Shown: positions 35,488-48,003, counted from the first letter of the stretch. The stretch: 64,000 nucleotides of DNA from Megamerina dolium (GCA_963854835.1 OY978526.1:38168501-38232500), one strand, 5' to 3'. Notes: generated from the sequence alone by a model not told the origin. A program made the numbers and translations.

Positions 35488-36145
35488 TGACACAATCGAC
35501 AAGAACACGCGAGCAGTCAGTGCAGCATTCTCAGAGTTGGAAAGAGAGTCGCGTCGAATGGGTCTTACGGTGAACGAGGGCAAGACGAAGTATCTAGTAT
35601 CATCGAACAAAGAGTTCCAGCGTCTGTTGAGAACTGCGCTTTTGAAGTAGTGAAGGACTTTAGCAATCTTGGAACCAGCATTAATACCAGTAATGACGTC
35701 AGTCTGGAGGTATTGCGAAGGATCACACTTGCTAACAGTGCACTACTTTGGGTTAAGTAAGGAGTAAAGAAGTCGAGCCCTCTCTCGAGAAACGAAAACC
35801 ACGCTCTTACATATGGCGCCTTAGATGAGAGAATGCTCGGAGAAAAGTCCTACAAAAGATCTTTGGACCTATTTGCGTTGGTGGCGAGTATCGAATAAGG
35901 TACAACCATGAGCTGTATGAGCTGTATGCCGACACCAACATAGTAAAGCGCATTCAAATTCAGAGTCTGCTCTTGCTAGTCATATCGAGCGAATGGAAGA
36001 ACACACTCCGACGAAGAAGGTGTTATATTTGGCAGATCTAACCTCCGATGAAAATACCAAGTACTGGAGAATTGGCTGGCGAAGCATGGTATATTCGGAC
36101 TAAATCGATGTTCGGTGGTAATGGCCACATAAGTAAGTAAGTAAG
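35488..36145 (+). mobile_element. Diverged RTE-like LINE 3' fragment
   Basis: It matches the RTE copy from the RT thumb region (AACACGCGAGCAGTCAGTGC) to the 3' end, with many small deletions, and ends in GTAA repeats (36130-36145). It lies in intron 1 of FASN locus 2 with no counterpart in locus 1, so it inserted after the duplication. No frame survives. Confidence 0.85.
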
Positions 36146-37328
36146 TTATATGTGTAGGCAATTAGTAGCGAAACAAAGGAGTAATCATAGTGTTCGGAGC
36201 TAACAAAGTAATGCAAAAAAAATTTGTTAATTATTAGATGACGATCAGAACGAATTATTTACTATTTGACTATATATAGCGATAGATCGTCATCCTCATC
36301 TAACCATCTAACGATCATAGTTTAAAAACAACTAATTGTGAAAACCTACCAAATTGAAGGAAGAAAAGTATAAAGTAAAATATTTCAGACTTATAGCCTC
36401 ATTCTGCCATTAAAATGACTATCATTTGTTATAAAAATGTTGCGAAGATTTTGTAAGTATGCTTTGTGATGATGACCAATATTTCGAAAAATTCAAATTT
36501 TTTTTAATTTGGGTACAGAAAAACATAAATTAATAGAGTTCTTTTCAGAATCTGTTTTATCCTTCGTTTTTGTGGCTTCGTTTTTTAATGGAAAGCATTA
36601 AGTAAAAAGCAATAATTCTTATGTTTTCAGCTCTGACATGCACTGACATAATATACATTCACGAATAGAAGATTTTTAATTTTCGTCATGATTAGTTTAT
36701 TCGAATTCATAATAGCATCTTCACTTATGCCTCCGATGCATAAATATGATATATTTATTTATGTGTTCACTAGAGTTTTTTATAAGTCTTCAATGGAAAA
36801 TTTAATAAATACCTAATAAATAAGAATAAATAAATAAATAAAATAATATTCTAATAAATTGCCATTACTCACATTTGCTGACAAGCAATAACTTTGAGTG
36901 CCCGAGTAATTGATAAACGTAGTTATTTAGAAAATTTTACAATAATCCATTATTTGAGCCTGTTCTTTAAAACCTGCATAACTGTTGTAAGATTTGCTAC
37001 AAAATATGATGCACAAACCTCCCATCTTGAAAATACTCAAAATGGTTTTTATAAAAGATAAAACAAATAAAAACAAAAAATAGAATGATAATTTACCTAC
37101 ATCATCTACTCCTCGGCCATCAATCAATCTCTCGGACATTCGCTGAATTATATTTTATAGCATACGTTTTAAAATTCATATAAAATCTATAAAAAAGAGC
37201 TCCATTGTTTTGACAATTTTGTATTTTGTAAAAATGTATGGCACGTTCATTGTTGCTGTCAAAAAAGTCATTTACCCCTGGGGACGGATATAGAAAAGCC
37301 GTTTGAAATTTCAATTCAATTTATAATA
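36146..37328. other. FASN locus 2 intron 1, no gene seen
   Basis: Aligns in patches with 23880-25160 of locus 1 and carries the empty site for the 24404-24874 MITE. No gene was recognised. Confidence 0.6.
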
Positions 37329-38621
37329 AAGGGTTATCCATTTCGCGGTTTCAAAAGTATAGGGCTAGAATTCGACATCTGTCAAACTGAGTTGTTAAAA
37401 CAATTTCTTTCTTTTTCAGTTCAAAGTCTGACATTTGCGAAAATGGATCGCTTAACTATCGCACAACGCATTAAAATTGTAAAAACCTACTACAAAAATG
37501 GTGATTCTGCCACAGCCACATATCGTGCTTTAAGAGGAGATTATGGTTTACATAATCGTCCAACTACGCAAGCAATTGGCAAAATTGTGAAGAAATATGA
37601 AGAGACTGGATCGGTTACAGATATTGTAAGGCCTGTGCATCATCGTTTCGCTCGTACCACCGAAAATATCGCTGCTGTAAGTGAAAGTGTTGCCGAAGAC
37701 CCGAATGTGTCGATTCCTCGTCGTTCTCAGGAATTAGGACTGTCTTATGGCACATTATGGCGTATTTTGCATTTGGATCTACACCTACATCCATATAAAA
37801 TCCAGCTCACACAACAACTGAAGCCAGCTGACCATTCACAACGTCGTAAATACGTCGAATGGTGCTTGAACAACAGGAGGTGGACGGCGATTTTTCGAAC
37901 AAAATTTTCTTCAGCGACGAAGCACATTTCTCACTCGGTGGGTATGTTAACAAACAAAATTGTCGTATTTGGGGTTCTGAGAATCCTCAAGTAATTGAAG
38001 AGAGGCCACTACATCCACAAAAAGTCACTGCTTGGTGCGCTCTTTGGTCCGGAGGTGTGATTGGACCTTACTTCTTCGAAAACGACTATGGAACGACTGT
38101 CACCGTCAATTCGGAGCGTTATGGTCATATGATAACCGACTTTTTTTTGCCTGCTATTGAAGAATACGACTTAGAGAATATGTGGTTTCAACAAGACGGT
38201 GCCACATGCCACACAACTCGAGCGAATATGGCTTTATTGCAAGAGAAATTTTCTGGCCGCGTAATTTCTCGTCTGGCGATATCAAGTGGCCACCAAGATC
38301 ATGCGATTTGACACCGATTGACTTTTTTTTGTGGGGCTACGCGAAAGACCGTGTTTATACCTTTAACTCTTGAGCACCTAAAAACCAACATTCGTCACGT
38401 TATGGCTGAGATACCGCCCAATATGTCAAAAAGTGGTCGAAAATTACCTCAAAAGAATCGATGCTTGCAACAATTCGCGTGGTGGTCATTTAAATGATGT
38501 AGTATTTAACACATAATGTCAACGTTCAAACTTTATAATAAAAAAGAAATATCATGATAAAAAATATTTTATATGTGTTTTATTTACATTTACTTTTGAA
38601 ACCGCAAAATGGATAACCCTT
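37329..38621 (+). mobile_element. rosa-like mariner element (DD41D type), frameshifted
   Basis: 1293 bp with terminal inverted repeats beginning AAGGGTTATCCATTT(C/T)GCGG, flanked by TA (37327-37328 and 38622-38623). The transposase starts at 37443 with an HTH region. A frameshift near 37880 moves it to the frame 37859-38311, which has FFSDEAHF (first Asp) and WFQQDGATCHT (second Asp). Another frameshift near 38270 leads to WPPRSCDLTPIDFFLWGY (third Asp). The spacing between the second and third Asp is about 41 residues, as in rosa-type mariners first known from tephritids. Frameshifts make it inactive. It lies in FASN locus 2 intron 1. Confidence 0.88.
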
Positions 38622-38623
38622 TA

Positions 38624-39131
38624 CATTTGTTTTAAATCGTAAAAAAATTATAATATATGATAGAATTAAAGTATATGAAATTATCTATCAAAAGGATGCA
38701 GAACGCACTTTATCGGACCAGCAGAACCCGAGATTTACGATTTCAGTAAATTGAACAAAATTTTGTCATTTTTGAAAACTTTGACATAACAGTATTCCGT
38801 TAAAAAATTGTCCGAAAAAAATCCCAATACATATGTAAATTTATTTTACGTAAAGAATTTTTAAAAAGATGTTCGGCTGAAGCTGAGACTTCAAATCCTG
38901 AAAGTTGTGTTAGTTCTATTGCTTTTCTCTTCCATCGCGTATGATGTATATATATATATAATATGTATGTATATATGTACATTTATTAAAATTTATCTTG
39001 ATTTCAGTGCATTTCAAACACTTTTGGTATAATGACAAAATTTACTACTTATTCGCACATAAAAAGAAATTCGACATTAATGCAAAAGTCTATCGACCTG
39101 CATATATAAGTGGTATCCCTTGGATGTTTAC
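38624..39131. other. FASN locus 2 intron 1, proximal part
   Basis: No gene was seen. A short TA run lies at 38946-38971. The region next to exon 1 aligns with 25250-25457. Confidence 0.55.
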
Positions 39132-39263
39132 CCCATTGTATAATTTCGATTCGTATTCGTCAAAATCACAACAGGACGGAAACCGTCCGGACATTCCCGA
39201 AACCACTATTGGATCATTTTCGTCGTTACGGCACTTGCGATTCGATTTATCCGTGTTGCTCAT
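39132..39263 (-). pseudogene. FASN locus 2, exon 1
   Basis: 44 codons from ATG at 39263 to donor GTAAAC after 39132. It contains NDPIVVSGMSGRFPSCCDFD, the start of the KS domain, and is homologous to locus 1 exon 1 with a four-codon length difference. The exon is intact, but exons 2 and 3 are broken. Confidence 0.84.
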
Positions 39264-39328
39264 ATTCGATTTGCCACTTTAATATATTCTACGTGAGTAA
39301 TGTATTTAAAGGAACGTCTCCTTGATTG

Positions 39329-39335
39329 ATTTATA
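39329..39335 (-). promoter_or_regulatory. Candidate TATA box of FASN locus 2
   Basis: TATAAAT on the minus strand, 66-72 bp upstream of the ATG, matching the position in locus 1. Confidence 0.42.
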
Positions 39336-39488
39336 CAAGCATATTGTTAATTCATTTTTCTAGCGTCACTATTAAATAGCGCAACAGTTCGAAACGCGCG
39401 AACCGTTAATCTGTGGTGCACACTATTTATACAACAGCATTTATGGGTTATTTTAAGCTTAGATTAGAGTGTTTGTTTTATATAATAC

Positions 39489-39926
39489 TGTTACGTTTTT
39501 ATTCTGTGAGCGTTTAATTCTATTTGAATTACCTTGTTCGATCACTGGATTATGTTAATGATAACTGCAACACTTATTTTATACAACTATATACAGCAGA
39601 AATTTATTTAATAATCTCTATGTACAATCAACTCTGCTTATAATCAACTATTTACAATAATACTTAAATGTACTTGCAACTTTTGCCTCTGTATCGATGT
39701 TTCTGCAATCACGTTCGGGATCAAATTGATTCTAACTTCTCAACACTGGCTCCATTTATACGCTGTTGGCAACACCCCAGAATCTTCCTTTATCGAGATT
39801 CTTCTCTTCCTTTCTCGTTGGCTTGTTCTGGTTATCGCTTATTTCTTTTTGTTGACATTAGTTTCGATGCTGCCAATAGTGTCAGTCACAATAGTGATGA
39901 GTAACCAACTATCGATACTCCTTACA
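39489..39926 (-). repeat. 3' LTR of gypsy copy 2
   Basis: 438 bp with TG...CA ends, preceded on the minus strand by the polypurine tract AAGAGGAGGGCAG. It retains the GTCA that copy 1's 3' LTR lacks. Confidence 0.93.
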
Positions 39927-40323
39927 CTGCCCTCCTCTTAACCTTCTTCGTCCCGAACAAGTTTTCATACTTCCCCTCGATATGGCGCAAGTCGCTCCAA
40001 GTGCACTACTTTAAACTTTGCTTTTTTATTCCAGGCACGTTGAATACGATACACTACGTCATTTACCTTTGCTATAATCTCATATGGTCCTTCCCAATGA
40101 GTTTGTAGTTTAGGGGACAGGCCTTTCTTTCGTTGTGGATTATAAAGCATTACAAGCTCTCCTTCATAGAACCCTTTTGAATTTGCTTTCAAGTCATATC
40201 TGGACTTCATCTTATCGCTTATCATCTGCGACCGCTCTCTGATGAACTGATGTACTTCATCCAACTGTTCCCGCTTTTCGCTAGTATAATTACCTTCGGT
40301 TGATCTCGTTGGTGTTACGACTC

Positions 40324-40326
<3 letters not shown>

Positions 40327-40398
<72 letters not shown>
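40327..40398. repeat. (AT)n microsatellite at the SINE tail
   Basis: 72 bp of AT repeats joining the gypsy sequence ACTCCAAAT to the SINE 3' end. Confidence 0.95.
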
Positions 40399-40401
<3 letters not shown>

Positions 40402-40742
40402 GCACTTAAAGCCCTGAAGGGCTCATTGGCCGAGCTTCCTTCAATTACTGTTGTGCGTGTTAAATTTTGGACAGTATCAGAAGGGACCTACTTATTTTAG
40501 CCGGTTCCGAACGGCAGAACCCTTGCGACATCACTTTTTCTGAGCTTTGTCACAGAGTTCTTTTAGAAGCTTTTTCATGGCAAGTTGTTACTGTCGGAAG
40601 AATTGCCAATTGCTTGCCGACAGGTGGGTACCGCTCGAAAGAAAAATCTTTTCGATATTAAATTTATTATGCATGAGCCGGGGATTGAACCACGACCTAC
40701 AGATCAGAAGGCCAACATACTAACCACTGAGCCACACCACCA
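40399..40742 (-). mobile_element. tRNA-derived SINE, copy B
   Basis: The minus strand begins GGTGTGGCTCAGTGGTTAG with an A box (40720-40734), then a B box GGTCGTGGTTCAATCCCC (40680-40697). The body is shared with copy A (CTTCTGATCTGTAGGTC, GTTCGGAACCGGC). This copy continues about 100 bp further (40399-40496) to GGGCTTTAAGTGCCAC and an (AT)n tail. It is embedded in gypsy copy 2. Confidence 0.8.
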
Positions 40743-43595
40743 AATACAACTGATTCGAAATTTCAACCTTGGTCTGAGTGTAACTCCATCGGTACACCAA
40801 AACGAGTAATCCATTGGTTGACGAATACATCCGCAACTGTACTAGCTTCTTGATTTGGAATGGGGTATACTTCAGGCCATTTACTGAAGTAATCTATAAC
40901 CACCAGAACATACTTGTTTCCTGCGTTGCTTATTGGAAATGGCCCAGCTATGTCCATAGCAATTCGCTCAAATGGAGCACCCACTGTGATTTCGTGCATT
41001 TTACCTCGACTTTTCTTATTGGCACCTTTGGCCATTGCACATTGCTTACACTTCTGAATCCAATCAGCGACATGGTCATGACATCCTACCCAATAAAATC
41101 GTTTCTTTATTTCCTCGACGGTTTTGGTGATTCCCAAATGACCTCCACTGGAGGAATTGTGATACTCAGCTATCACTTCCTTTATTCTTTCCTTGGGTAC
41201 CACTAGAAGATCATTAGTAATTTTTCCATCTTCACTTTCCCATGCTCGGAATAAACATCCGTCTCGTGAGTGCAGGCTTTGCCACTGCGCCCAGTATGCC
41301 TTTCCTATTGGACTCTCATTAGCCATTTCTTGCCAATCTGGATGTATGCCCTGCTCCTTGAATTTCATAATCTTTACGAGATCTGGGTCGTTCCTCTGAT
41401 CTTCTTGCACTCGTTCGGTGGTCCATGACTTCTCCGGCAATATATTCGTAAGTCGTATGTCGACAATGTACTCCTTGTTTTCCACTCGAGAACAATGTTT
41501 ACATTCCATTTCGCAAGGACGACGAGATAGAGCATCTGCGTTGCCGTTGTTGTCCTCCTTTACGATGTTCGATGGTAAAATGATAACTCTGCAGCCTTTC
41601 AATCCAGCGCGCCAATTGTCCTTCTGGGTTTTTAAATTGTAATAACCACCTTAGCGCTGCGTGGTCAGTTCGTAGATGAAATGACTGACCGTACAAGTAT
41701 TTATGGAAATACTTTACACATTCCAGTATTGCGAGTAACTCTCTTCGAGTGACACAGTCGTTTCTTTCTGGCTTCGACAGGATTTTATTGTAGTGTGCTA
41801 TTACTTTTTTTTGCCCATCTATGATCTGAGATATCACACCACCTATTCCATAGCCACTCGCATCTGTGTCCAACACAAACTTTTGACCAGGTACTGCATA
41901 CGCTAATATTGGTGCTGAGCAGAGTCTTTCTTTCAGCTGTTCGAATGCTTTCTGTTGTCCCTCGCCCCACACAAATGGTTTGTTCTTTCTTGTTAACTCA
42001 TGCAGACTGCTGGCGATGTTTGCAAATCCAGGAACAAATCGTCTATAGTAGGTACATAAGCCTTCTTAACTCGTGAATATTCGATGGAATAGGCCATTCT
42101 TGTACTGCTGCTATTTTCTCCTCGTCGGTATGTACCCCTTCTGTTGTTACTTTATGACTAAGATATTTAACTTCTCGCCTGAAGAGTGAACACTTTTTCA
42201 TATTCAGTTTAAGCCCTGCTGATTGTATACACTCAAATACTTCTTTCAACTTTTCCAGGTGATCGTTAAAATCTTTTCTCATCACGATAATGTCATCGAG
42301 GTACACCAAGCACGTTTTCCAGTGTAGTCCTCTGAGTACACGCTCCATCAAACGTTCGAAAGTAGCTGGCGCATTGCATAAACCAAATGGCATGACTAAA
42401 TTGCCATAGACCATAGCCAATACTGAAAGCTGTTTTCTCTTTGTCCTCCTTACAAAGTTCCACTTGCCAGTAGCCACTTTGCAGATCAAGAGTTGAGATC
42501 CACGTCGCACTAGATAGCGTGTCATCGATTCTTGGCAATGGATAGCTGTATTTTTTCGTAATATCATTTAGCTTTCTGTAATCCACGGAGAATCGAGTAC
42601 TTCCATCCTTCTTCTTTACCAGCACAACTGGTGAACTCCATGGACTCGATGATGGTTCAATAACACCTTGTTTCTGCATATCGGAAATCAGCTTAATGGC
42701 TTCATCTCTTTTGGCCAATGGAACTCGTCGTGGTGCTTGACGAATTGGTCTAGAATCACCGGTGTCAATGTGATGCTTCACGATGGTTGTTCGTCCTCCA
42801 GTTTTTCCTTTCTTTTTGCTGTTTGGTAAGCACACCTGCCCATTCTTCCATCTGTGCTTTCAATTCAGATCTAACAGTTCCTGATCTTCCACTTTTTATC
42901 GAACCCTTTTCGCAGTCTACTACGGCAGTAACTTCCTGGCAATGACCAATCACCATTCCTTTCTTCACAACTAAAGATTTATAACTGTAATAGCACCGGT
43001 ATTATTCCCATTCCTTTAGGTTCCACTAACGTCCTGCCAAGTATGATGTTTTTATTTTGTATTTCTTTATCTGCTTCCACTATCCACAACTTGCCCGTCC
43101 CATCATCCACATTCATCTGTGCCCAAATCACCGCTTCTGATTTTGCTGGAACCTCTTGGCGTCGACATGCCAGTACTCGTTTGATGTTACCACTACGCTT
43201 GTAACCGATGTTCAATGGTAACTCGACATTTGCATAGCGTATTTTCCGTTGATTTAAATCTAACGTAAATCCGTTGTTAATCATAAAATCAACACCAATT
43301 ATTACATCATCGATGATGTCGGCTACAATGAATTCATGTTCCCACGTACAATTTCCAATAGATACTCGTTTCTTCATCTTACCTAGAATTTGTGCATCCT
43401 CACCCGTTGCTGTACGCAATTTTATTCCCACTAAAGGCTCAAACCTCTTTACCAAATCGCTCTTGATTATAGAATGTGATGCACCAGTATCCAGGGTTAA
43501 CATGAATTGCATATTGTTCAATTTTCCATCAATAGTCAAGCTGCTTGGCACACGCTCTAGTTGTGAAATATGAATGATGGGGCAACGCACTGTTG

Positions 43596-43638
43596 GAGTC
43601 AGTCCACGCCCCGCTGAACTGACTCGATTTAGTTTAAC
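43596..43638 (-). promoter_or_regulatory. Candidate -1 frameshift signal of gypsy copy 2
   Basis: Heptamer GTTAAAC (43632-43638) before the gag stop (43629-43631), 6-nt spacer, then stem GAGTCAGTTCA / TGGACTGACTC over the same GCGGGGCG loop. The single base change from copy 1 turns an A-U pair into G-U, so the stem is kept. Confidence 0.78.
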
Positions 43639-44980
43639 GATGGATTTGTGTAAGTGGAGCGATCGCTGTCCACCTTATTCTCCTTCTTTTGTCTTCCTGG
43701 AGAATTCGATCTTGATCGCTTTCGTCGTAGACGGCAGTCACGCACCATGTATCCTGGTTTGTCGCAAATGAAGCACTTACCAGTAAATTTGTCTTCGCGT
43801 CGACCTGTTGTTCCTCCCCCAGGCTGCACTACGGACTTGAATGCCTGACACACTGCTTCAACCAGATCTGCTGTTTCTGTTTCTAGTTGGCGTACCCGTG
43901 GCATTGGTCGACACATCAAACTGGCGGCTTCAAACGTCAAGGCACTACTGACTGTTTCGGCAGAAGTATTCCTTGGTGACATGACTAGGGCACGCTTTGT
44001 CTCCATCTATGAATGCCTCTATTTTTATTTTTTCGACGAACTCTTCCGAATTACCGGAGAATGCTAGATGACATAAGCGCTCAATATCGGAAGCGAATTC
44101 CTGAAGGGTCTCATTATTCCGTTGCACTCGCGATCTCAATTCCACTCGATGTAATTGACTCTTGTATTCATTTCCATATTTTCGCTGGAGTGTGTCCATC
44201 AGTGACTGATAGCTACAACGATCTTTCTCTGGAATCATTTGTAACACTTCGGAAGCATTACCTTTTAATGCGACTATTAAAGCAGCAGTCTTGTCGCTAT
44301 TATCCCATTGATTCTTCGAAGCGGTTGTCTCGAATTGAAGCTTGAAGATGTTAAATGGCGTGCTTCCGTCAAATGTTGGTGGCTTTAGTTTGATTGTGCT
44401 TGAATCTCGAATCACTGATGTGGCTGGTCCATTTATTTTTAGTTGATTGAGTTCGTGCTGTAATTTCTCGAACTTATCTTCCAAGTTATCTACATGTTCC
44501 TTCAGATCCGTGACTTTTTCATTAATGGTTCCGGAAATTTCCTGAAATTTAATCTCAATTCCTTTTTGTAGATTTTCGATGACGTGTTCTTGTCGAGCCG
44601 AATGTTCTTGAATTTCACAATTCACTAAGAACACCCTCTTGGCGAGACGAACCTTCTTGAATTTCCAAGCGCAATTCAGCCGAATATTCTTGTAACTTCG
44701 CATTAATTCCTTGCAGTTGCTGCTGCTATTGTTGCATCATGGATTTCATAAATTCCATGAGTTGACCACTCGAATCTATCTTGCTCTCTTCCTCAGCGTA
44801 CACAACTGCTTGTATATCGGCTTCCTCAAAGAACTCATGTTCTTCTACATTAATTCCCTTAGCCTCCGTAGCTTGCCTCAGCCTCACCAGCAGTTCCGCC
44901 TTTGCACCTGATGACGATACATTCATCTCTACCAACAGCTTTTTAAGCTGGTCCACTTTTGGTTGGTCAATTTTCATCAT
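43629..44980 (-). pseudogene. gag: gypsy copy 2 gag remains
   Basis: Frames 44980-44726, 44703-43945 and 44006-43629 together give the SAP-like start, coiled coil, capsid-like domain and CCHC knuckle (CFICDKPGYMVRDC, His changed to Tyr). At the site of copy 1's nonsense codon this copy reads Glu. A 14-bp deletion near 44003 shifts the frame. Confidence 0.87.
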
Positions 44981-45009
44981 CTTTGCAGAATCTCACTTCT
45001 GACACCAAT

Positions 45010-45418
45010 TGTTACGTTTTTATTTTGTGAACGTTTAATTCTATTAGAATCATCCTTGTTCGATAACTGGATTCTGTTAATAATAATTGCAACGCTTATT
45101 TTGTACAACTATATACAGCAACAATTTGTTTAATCAACTCTATTTGCAATCAACTCTGCTTATAAACAACTATTTACAATAACACTTAAATGTACTTTCA
45201 ACTTTTGCCTCTGTATCGATGTTTCTGCAATCACGTTCGGGATCAAATTGATTCTCACTTCTCAACACTAGCTCTATTTATACTCTGTTGGCAACACCCC
45301 AGAATATTCCTTTATCGAGATTCTCCTCTTCCTTTCTCGTTGGCTTGTTCTGGTTATCGCTTATATCTTTTTGTTGACATTCGTTTCGATGTTGCAAATA
45401 GTGTCAGTCACAATAGTA
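45010..45418 (-). repeat. Truncated 5' LTR of gypsy copy 2
   Basis: It matches 8632-9040 but stops after CACAATAGT. It is followed by a 13-bp filler and then the right inverted-repeat arm. The expected target duplication is absent. Confidence 0.9.
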
Positions 45419-47198
45419 ATTTTTCGACAGATTCTTATGATTAGGTATATGTACTAGGGATGGCAAAAACTTTTTTTAATCGATTAATTAATCATATGTT
45501 TAATCGCAAGAAAAAAAATCGTAACTGACTGCAGTTATTGTCAAAAATATTATTAATTTTTTTTTTGTAAATAGTATTATTAACTGGCACAATGGTTATC
45601 TCGAAAATTTCCTCTGCCGTCTTCTCTTTCCACAACCCTTCTGTTATGCTTACGACATCACATTCGACTAGAAGATGGAGAGGTGACTCTATGGTGGGGC
45701 CACAGACACGGTGACAAAATCTTAAATTTTCCTTTGGGAGAGTGATTAGAAGCTGGAATCTTAATAAACTGGAAAATAAAATCATATTTGTGTGAAATTT
45801 ACTTCAACTATTGAAAATAAAACTAGGATTATTAATGCCAACATTAATTATTTATTAGGTTCTCATCTCAACTTTGCCTTTGCCTTTTAAACCACATAAA
45901 CCTCGTAAATTTACGGGCTCGTCAAACAGCTCTCAAATTTTGTATGAGAAGTGGTTTACACAAATTGTATATGTTTAAGCGAAGATTTCAGTGCGTAAAT
46001 TTAAGCGAATGCAGAAAGCAACCCCGTTTAATGGACCACTTCTTATATTATACACATATATCACGAGGTGCCCACTTTTGCAGAAACAGTAATTTTGATA
46101 ATCGTTTTGTTGTTAAACGGTTCCGTTTTTCGGTGGCCTCAGCTTTTGGAAAAAGTTGCCAGCTTTCTCTTTAGCCGATCTTTTACTTTTGTGTAACTAA
46201 TCTTAGGCCGTCGTGTTTACTTGAGCAGGGTTTTTCAAAATCATTTTCACATAGTTCAATGATGGTGCTTCCGGAAACCGACTGAGGATGTTTGTCAGTA
46301 AATCTGTATATCATTCGATTGCATTTTGATATCCTTTCACGTATGCCAATAAGTTTTGTATTTTTCTTCTAATTTCATCTTCTTTTTCCAAATTTAATTC
46401 ATTTCCACCAATTTTTTTAAACAACCCAATCCGAAACAACACCAGTTTTACGATTACCTTCCTGCCAAACACTAAGTATTTCCTTGTGGTGGAATTGAAA
46501 TATCGTTGAAAATTACAAATATACTTAAATTGTGCAAAGCTTACACACATGATTTTAAAAAAGGACACTTTTCACTTAACATAAAATTCATGAACAATAC
46601 ATACAACTTTTACTCCACAGGACACAGGCAAACACCAACGTTTTACTCTAAAAAAGTTGTTACACGAAACGAAGCATCATACAAATATTCCACAATAAAC
46701 TACATTTTTTTTATTTACTTTAAAAATAGAAACCTCTCTCATTATTCTCCATTATGAAATTATTAACTTTTTTTGTTTATTAATTATTTTCACACAATTT
46801 CTTTCTTACAATTGTTTACTCAGCTGTTCAGAATTATTGCTGCTCCAGATGAATCATTTTTGACAGCTCATAAATAGAACAGGGTTACCATACCAAGTTT
46901 ATTTTTTGCATATTTTGACCATTAATATTGATTACCTCATTTTTAAAAATAAGACAAATTTTTTTCGAATTTATACCAAAAAAAATTGCCGCAAACTGAA
47001 GAAACAATAAGTCTTGTTCTTTCATTAAAATAACAGTAATTTGTTAGGTATTATTTTTCAGTATGATTTCTGCTGATGCTTAACATTTCTCACAATTTAA
47101 ATGTTCTCGTATCTTAACTGCAACAAGTGATCCATGCCTCATCCATGCCACATCCATGCCATTCCGCGTGATCAATTTTATTTTTCGTTCCTTGATAT

Positions 47199-47758
47199 GT
47201 AGAAATGTTGGAATCTGATCATATAGTACAACAGGTGAGGATTGGTTCTGAATATAAGCAAATGCTTAATTAACGCTTGGATGAACAATCATGATTTTTG
47301 GTGGGAAGATGTGGATTAGCAATTGTTAAAATTTCGGTTTTTGAAATTTGAAAAAAGGTAAGGTTATTAAATTTTCGATATATTTGCCCTTAATGAACGT
47401 AATTTTAGGTTATTACTTTTATTATGGACAAGTAAATATCCTTTCCAGAATATTATGGAAATCGGCTTAGAAGTGGCAGAGTTATGGTGGATCAAAATTT
47501 AATTTTGATGCAAATTTTAACGATTTTTAGGCATTCACGAAATATAAATACCCACTATTTTTGGACCATAGGTCCATAGCCAGTTTTATAATGAACGTTT
47601 TGTGTTTTTCCAAATCACAATCGGATGAAAAATCGCAATGTCATAAGAAATATGGTTAGCAAGCGTAAATTAATTTTTTTTTATTGATTTCTTATATTTG
47701 CGATATTTAAACTTAAAATTTGCCGTTTAATCAGACGTACTGTTAACAAAGAGCAGTC
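47199..47758. other. Segment unique to the right arm
   Basis: 560 bp of AT-rich DNA, bounded on the left by CCTTGATAT (shared with the left arm) and on the right by the (AT)n tract. No ORF or terminal repeats were recognised. Either the right arm gained it or the left arm lost it before the gypsy insertion. Confidence 0.7.
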
Positions 47759-47816
47759 ATATATATATTATATATATATATATATATAATATATATTATA
47801 TATATATATATATATA

Positions 47817-47847
<31 letters not shown>

Positions 47848-47915
47848 TATATACATATATTATATATATTATATATTATATATATTATATATATTATATT
47901 ATATATATTATATAG

Positions 47916-48000
<85 letters not shown>
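47759..48000. repeat. (AT)n / (TATAATA)n tract
   Basis: About 240 bp of AT and ATATTATAT repeats. Its outer 90 bp match 3012-3128. Confidence 0.95.

Positions 48001-48003
<3 letters not shown>

Larger units (their letters stand above)
39965..43590 (-). pseudogene. pol: gypsy copy 2 pol remains
   Basis: The protease (LTLDTGASHS), RT (YLDDIIVM), RNase H (LDTDASGYGIGG), integrase zinc region and MDIAGPF core are all readable, but in different frames. The end at 39965-40320 keeps the true C-terminus (NDVVYRIQRAWNKKAKFKV), which shows what copy 1 lost by its 19-bp deletion. The integrase DDE segment after HSDQG is missing because of the SINE/(AT)n replacement. Confidence 0.9.
39489..45418 (-). 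mobile_element. Ty3/gypsy retrotransposon, copy 2 (degraded)
   Basis: Same family and orientation as copy 1. The 3' LTR is complete. The 5' LTR (45010-45418) lacks its last 30 bp or so, where it meets the inner end of the inverted-repeat right arm. An (AT)n tract plus a SINE replaces about 270 bp of the integrase region (40327-40742). pol is split by several frameshifts (frames 40763-41602, 41499-41972, 42043-42567, 42293-42835, 42979-43590). gag has a 14-bp deletion near 44003 and further damage near 44600-44720. It inserted just upstream of FASN locus 2. Confidence 0.93.

Noticed and set aside
40660..40742. A genuine tRNA gene
   Set aside because: A and B boxes are present, but the same head with a common downstream body recurs at 30886-30986, copy A has target duplications, and the arms do not pair as a clean cloverleaf. 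A SINE fits better.
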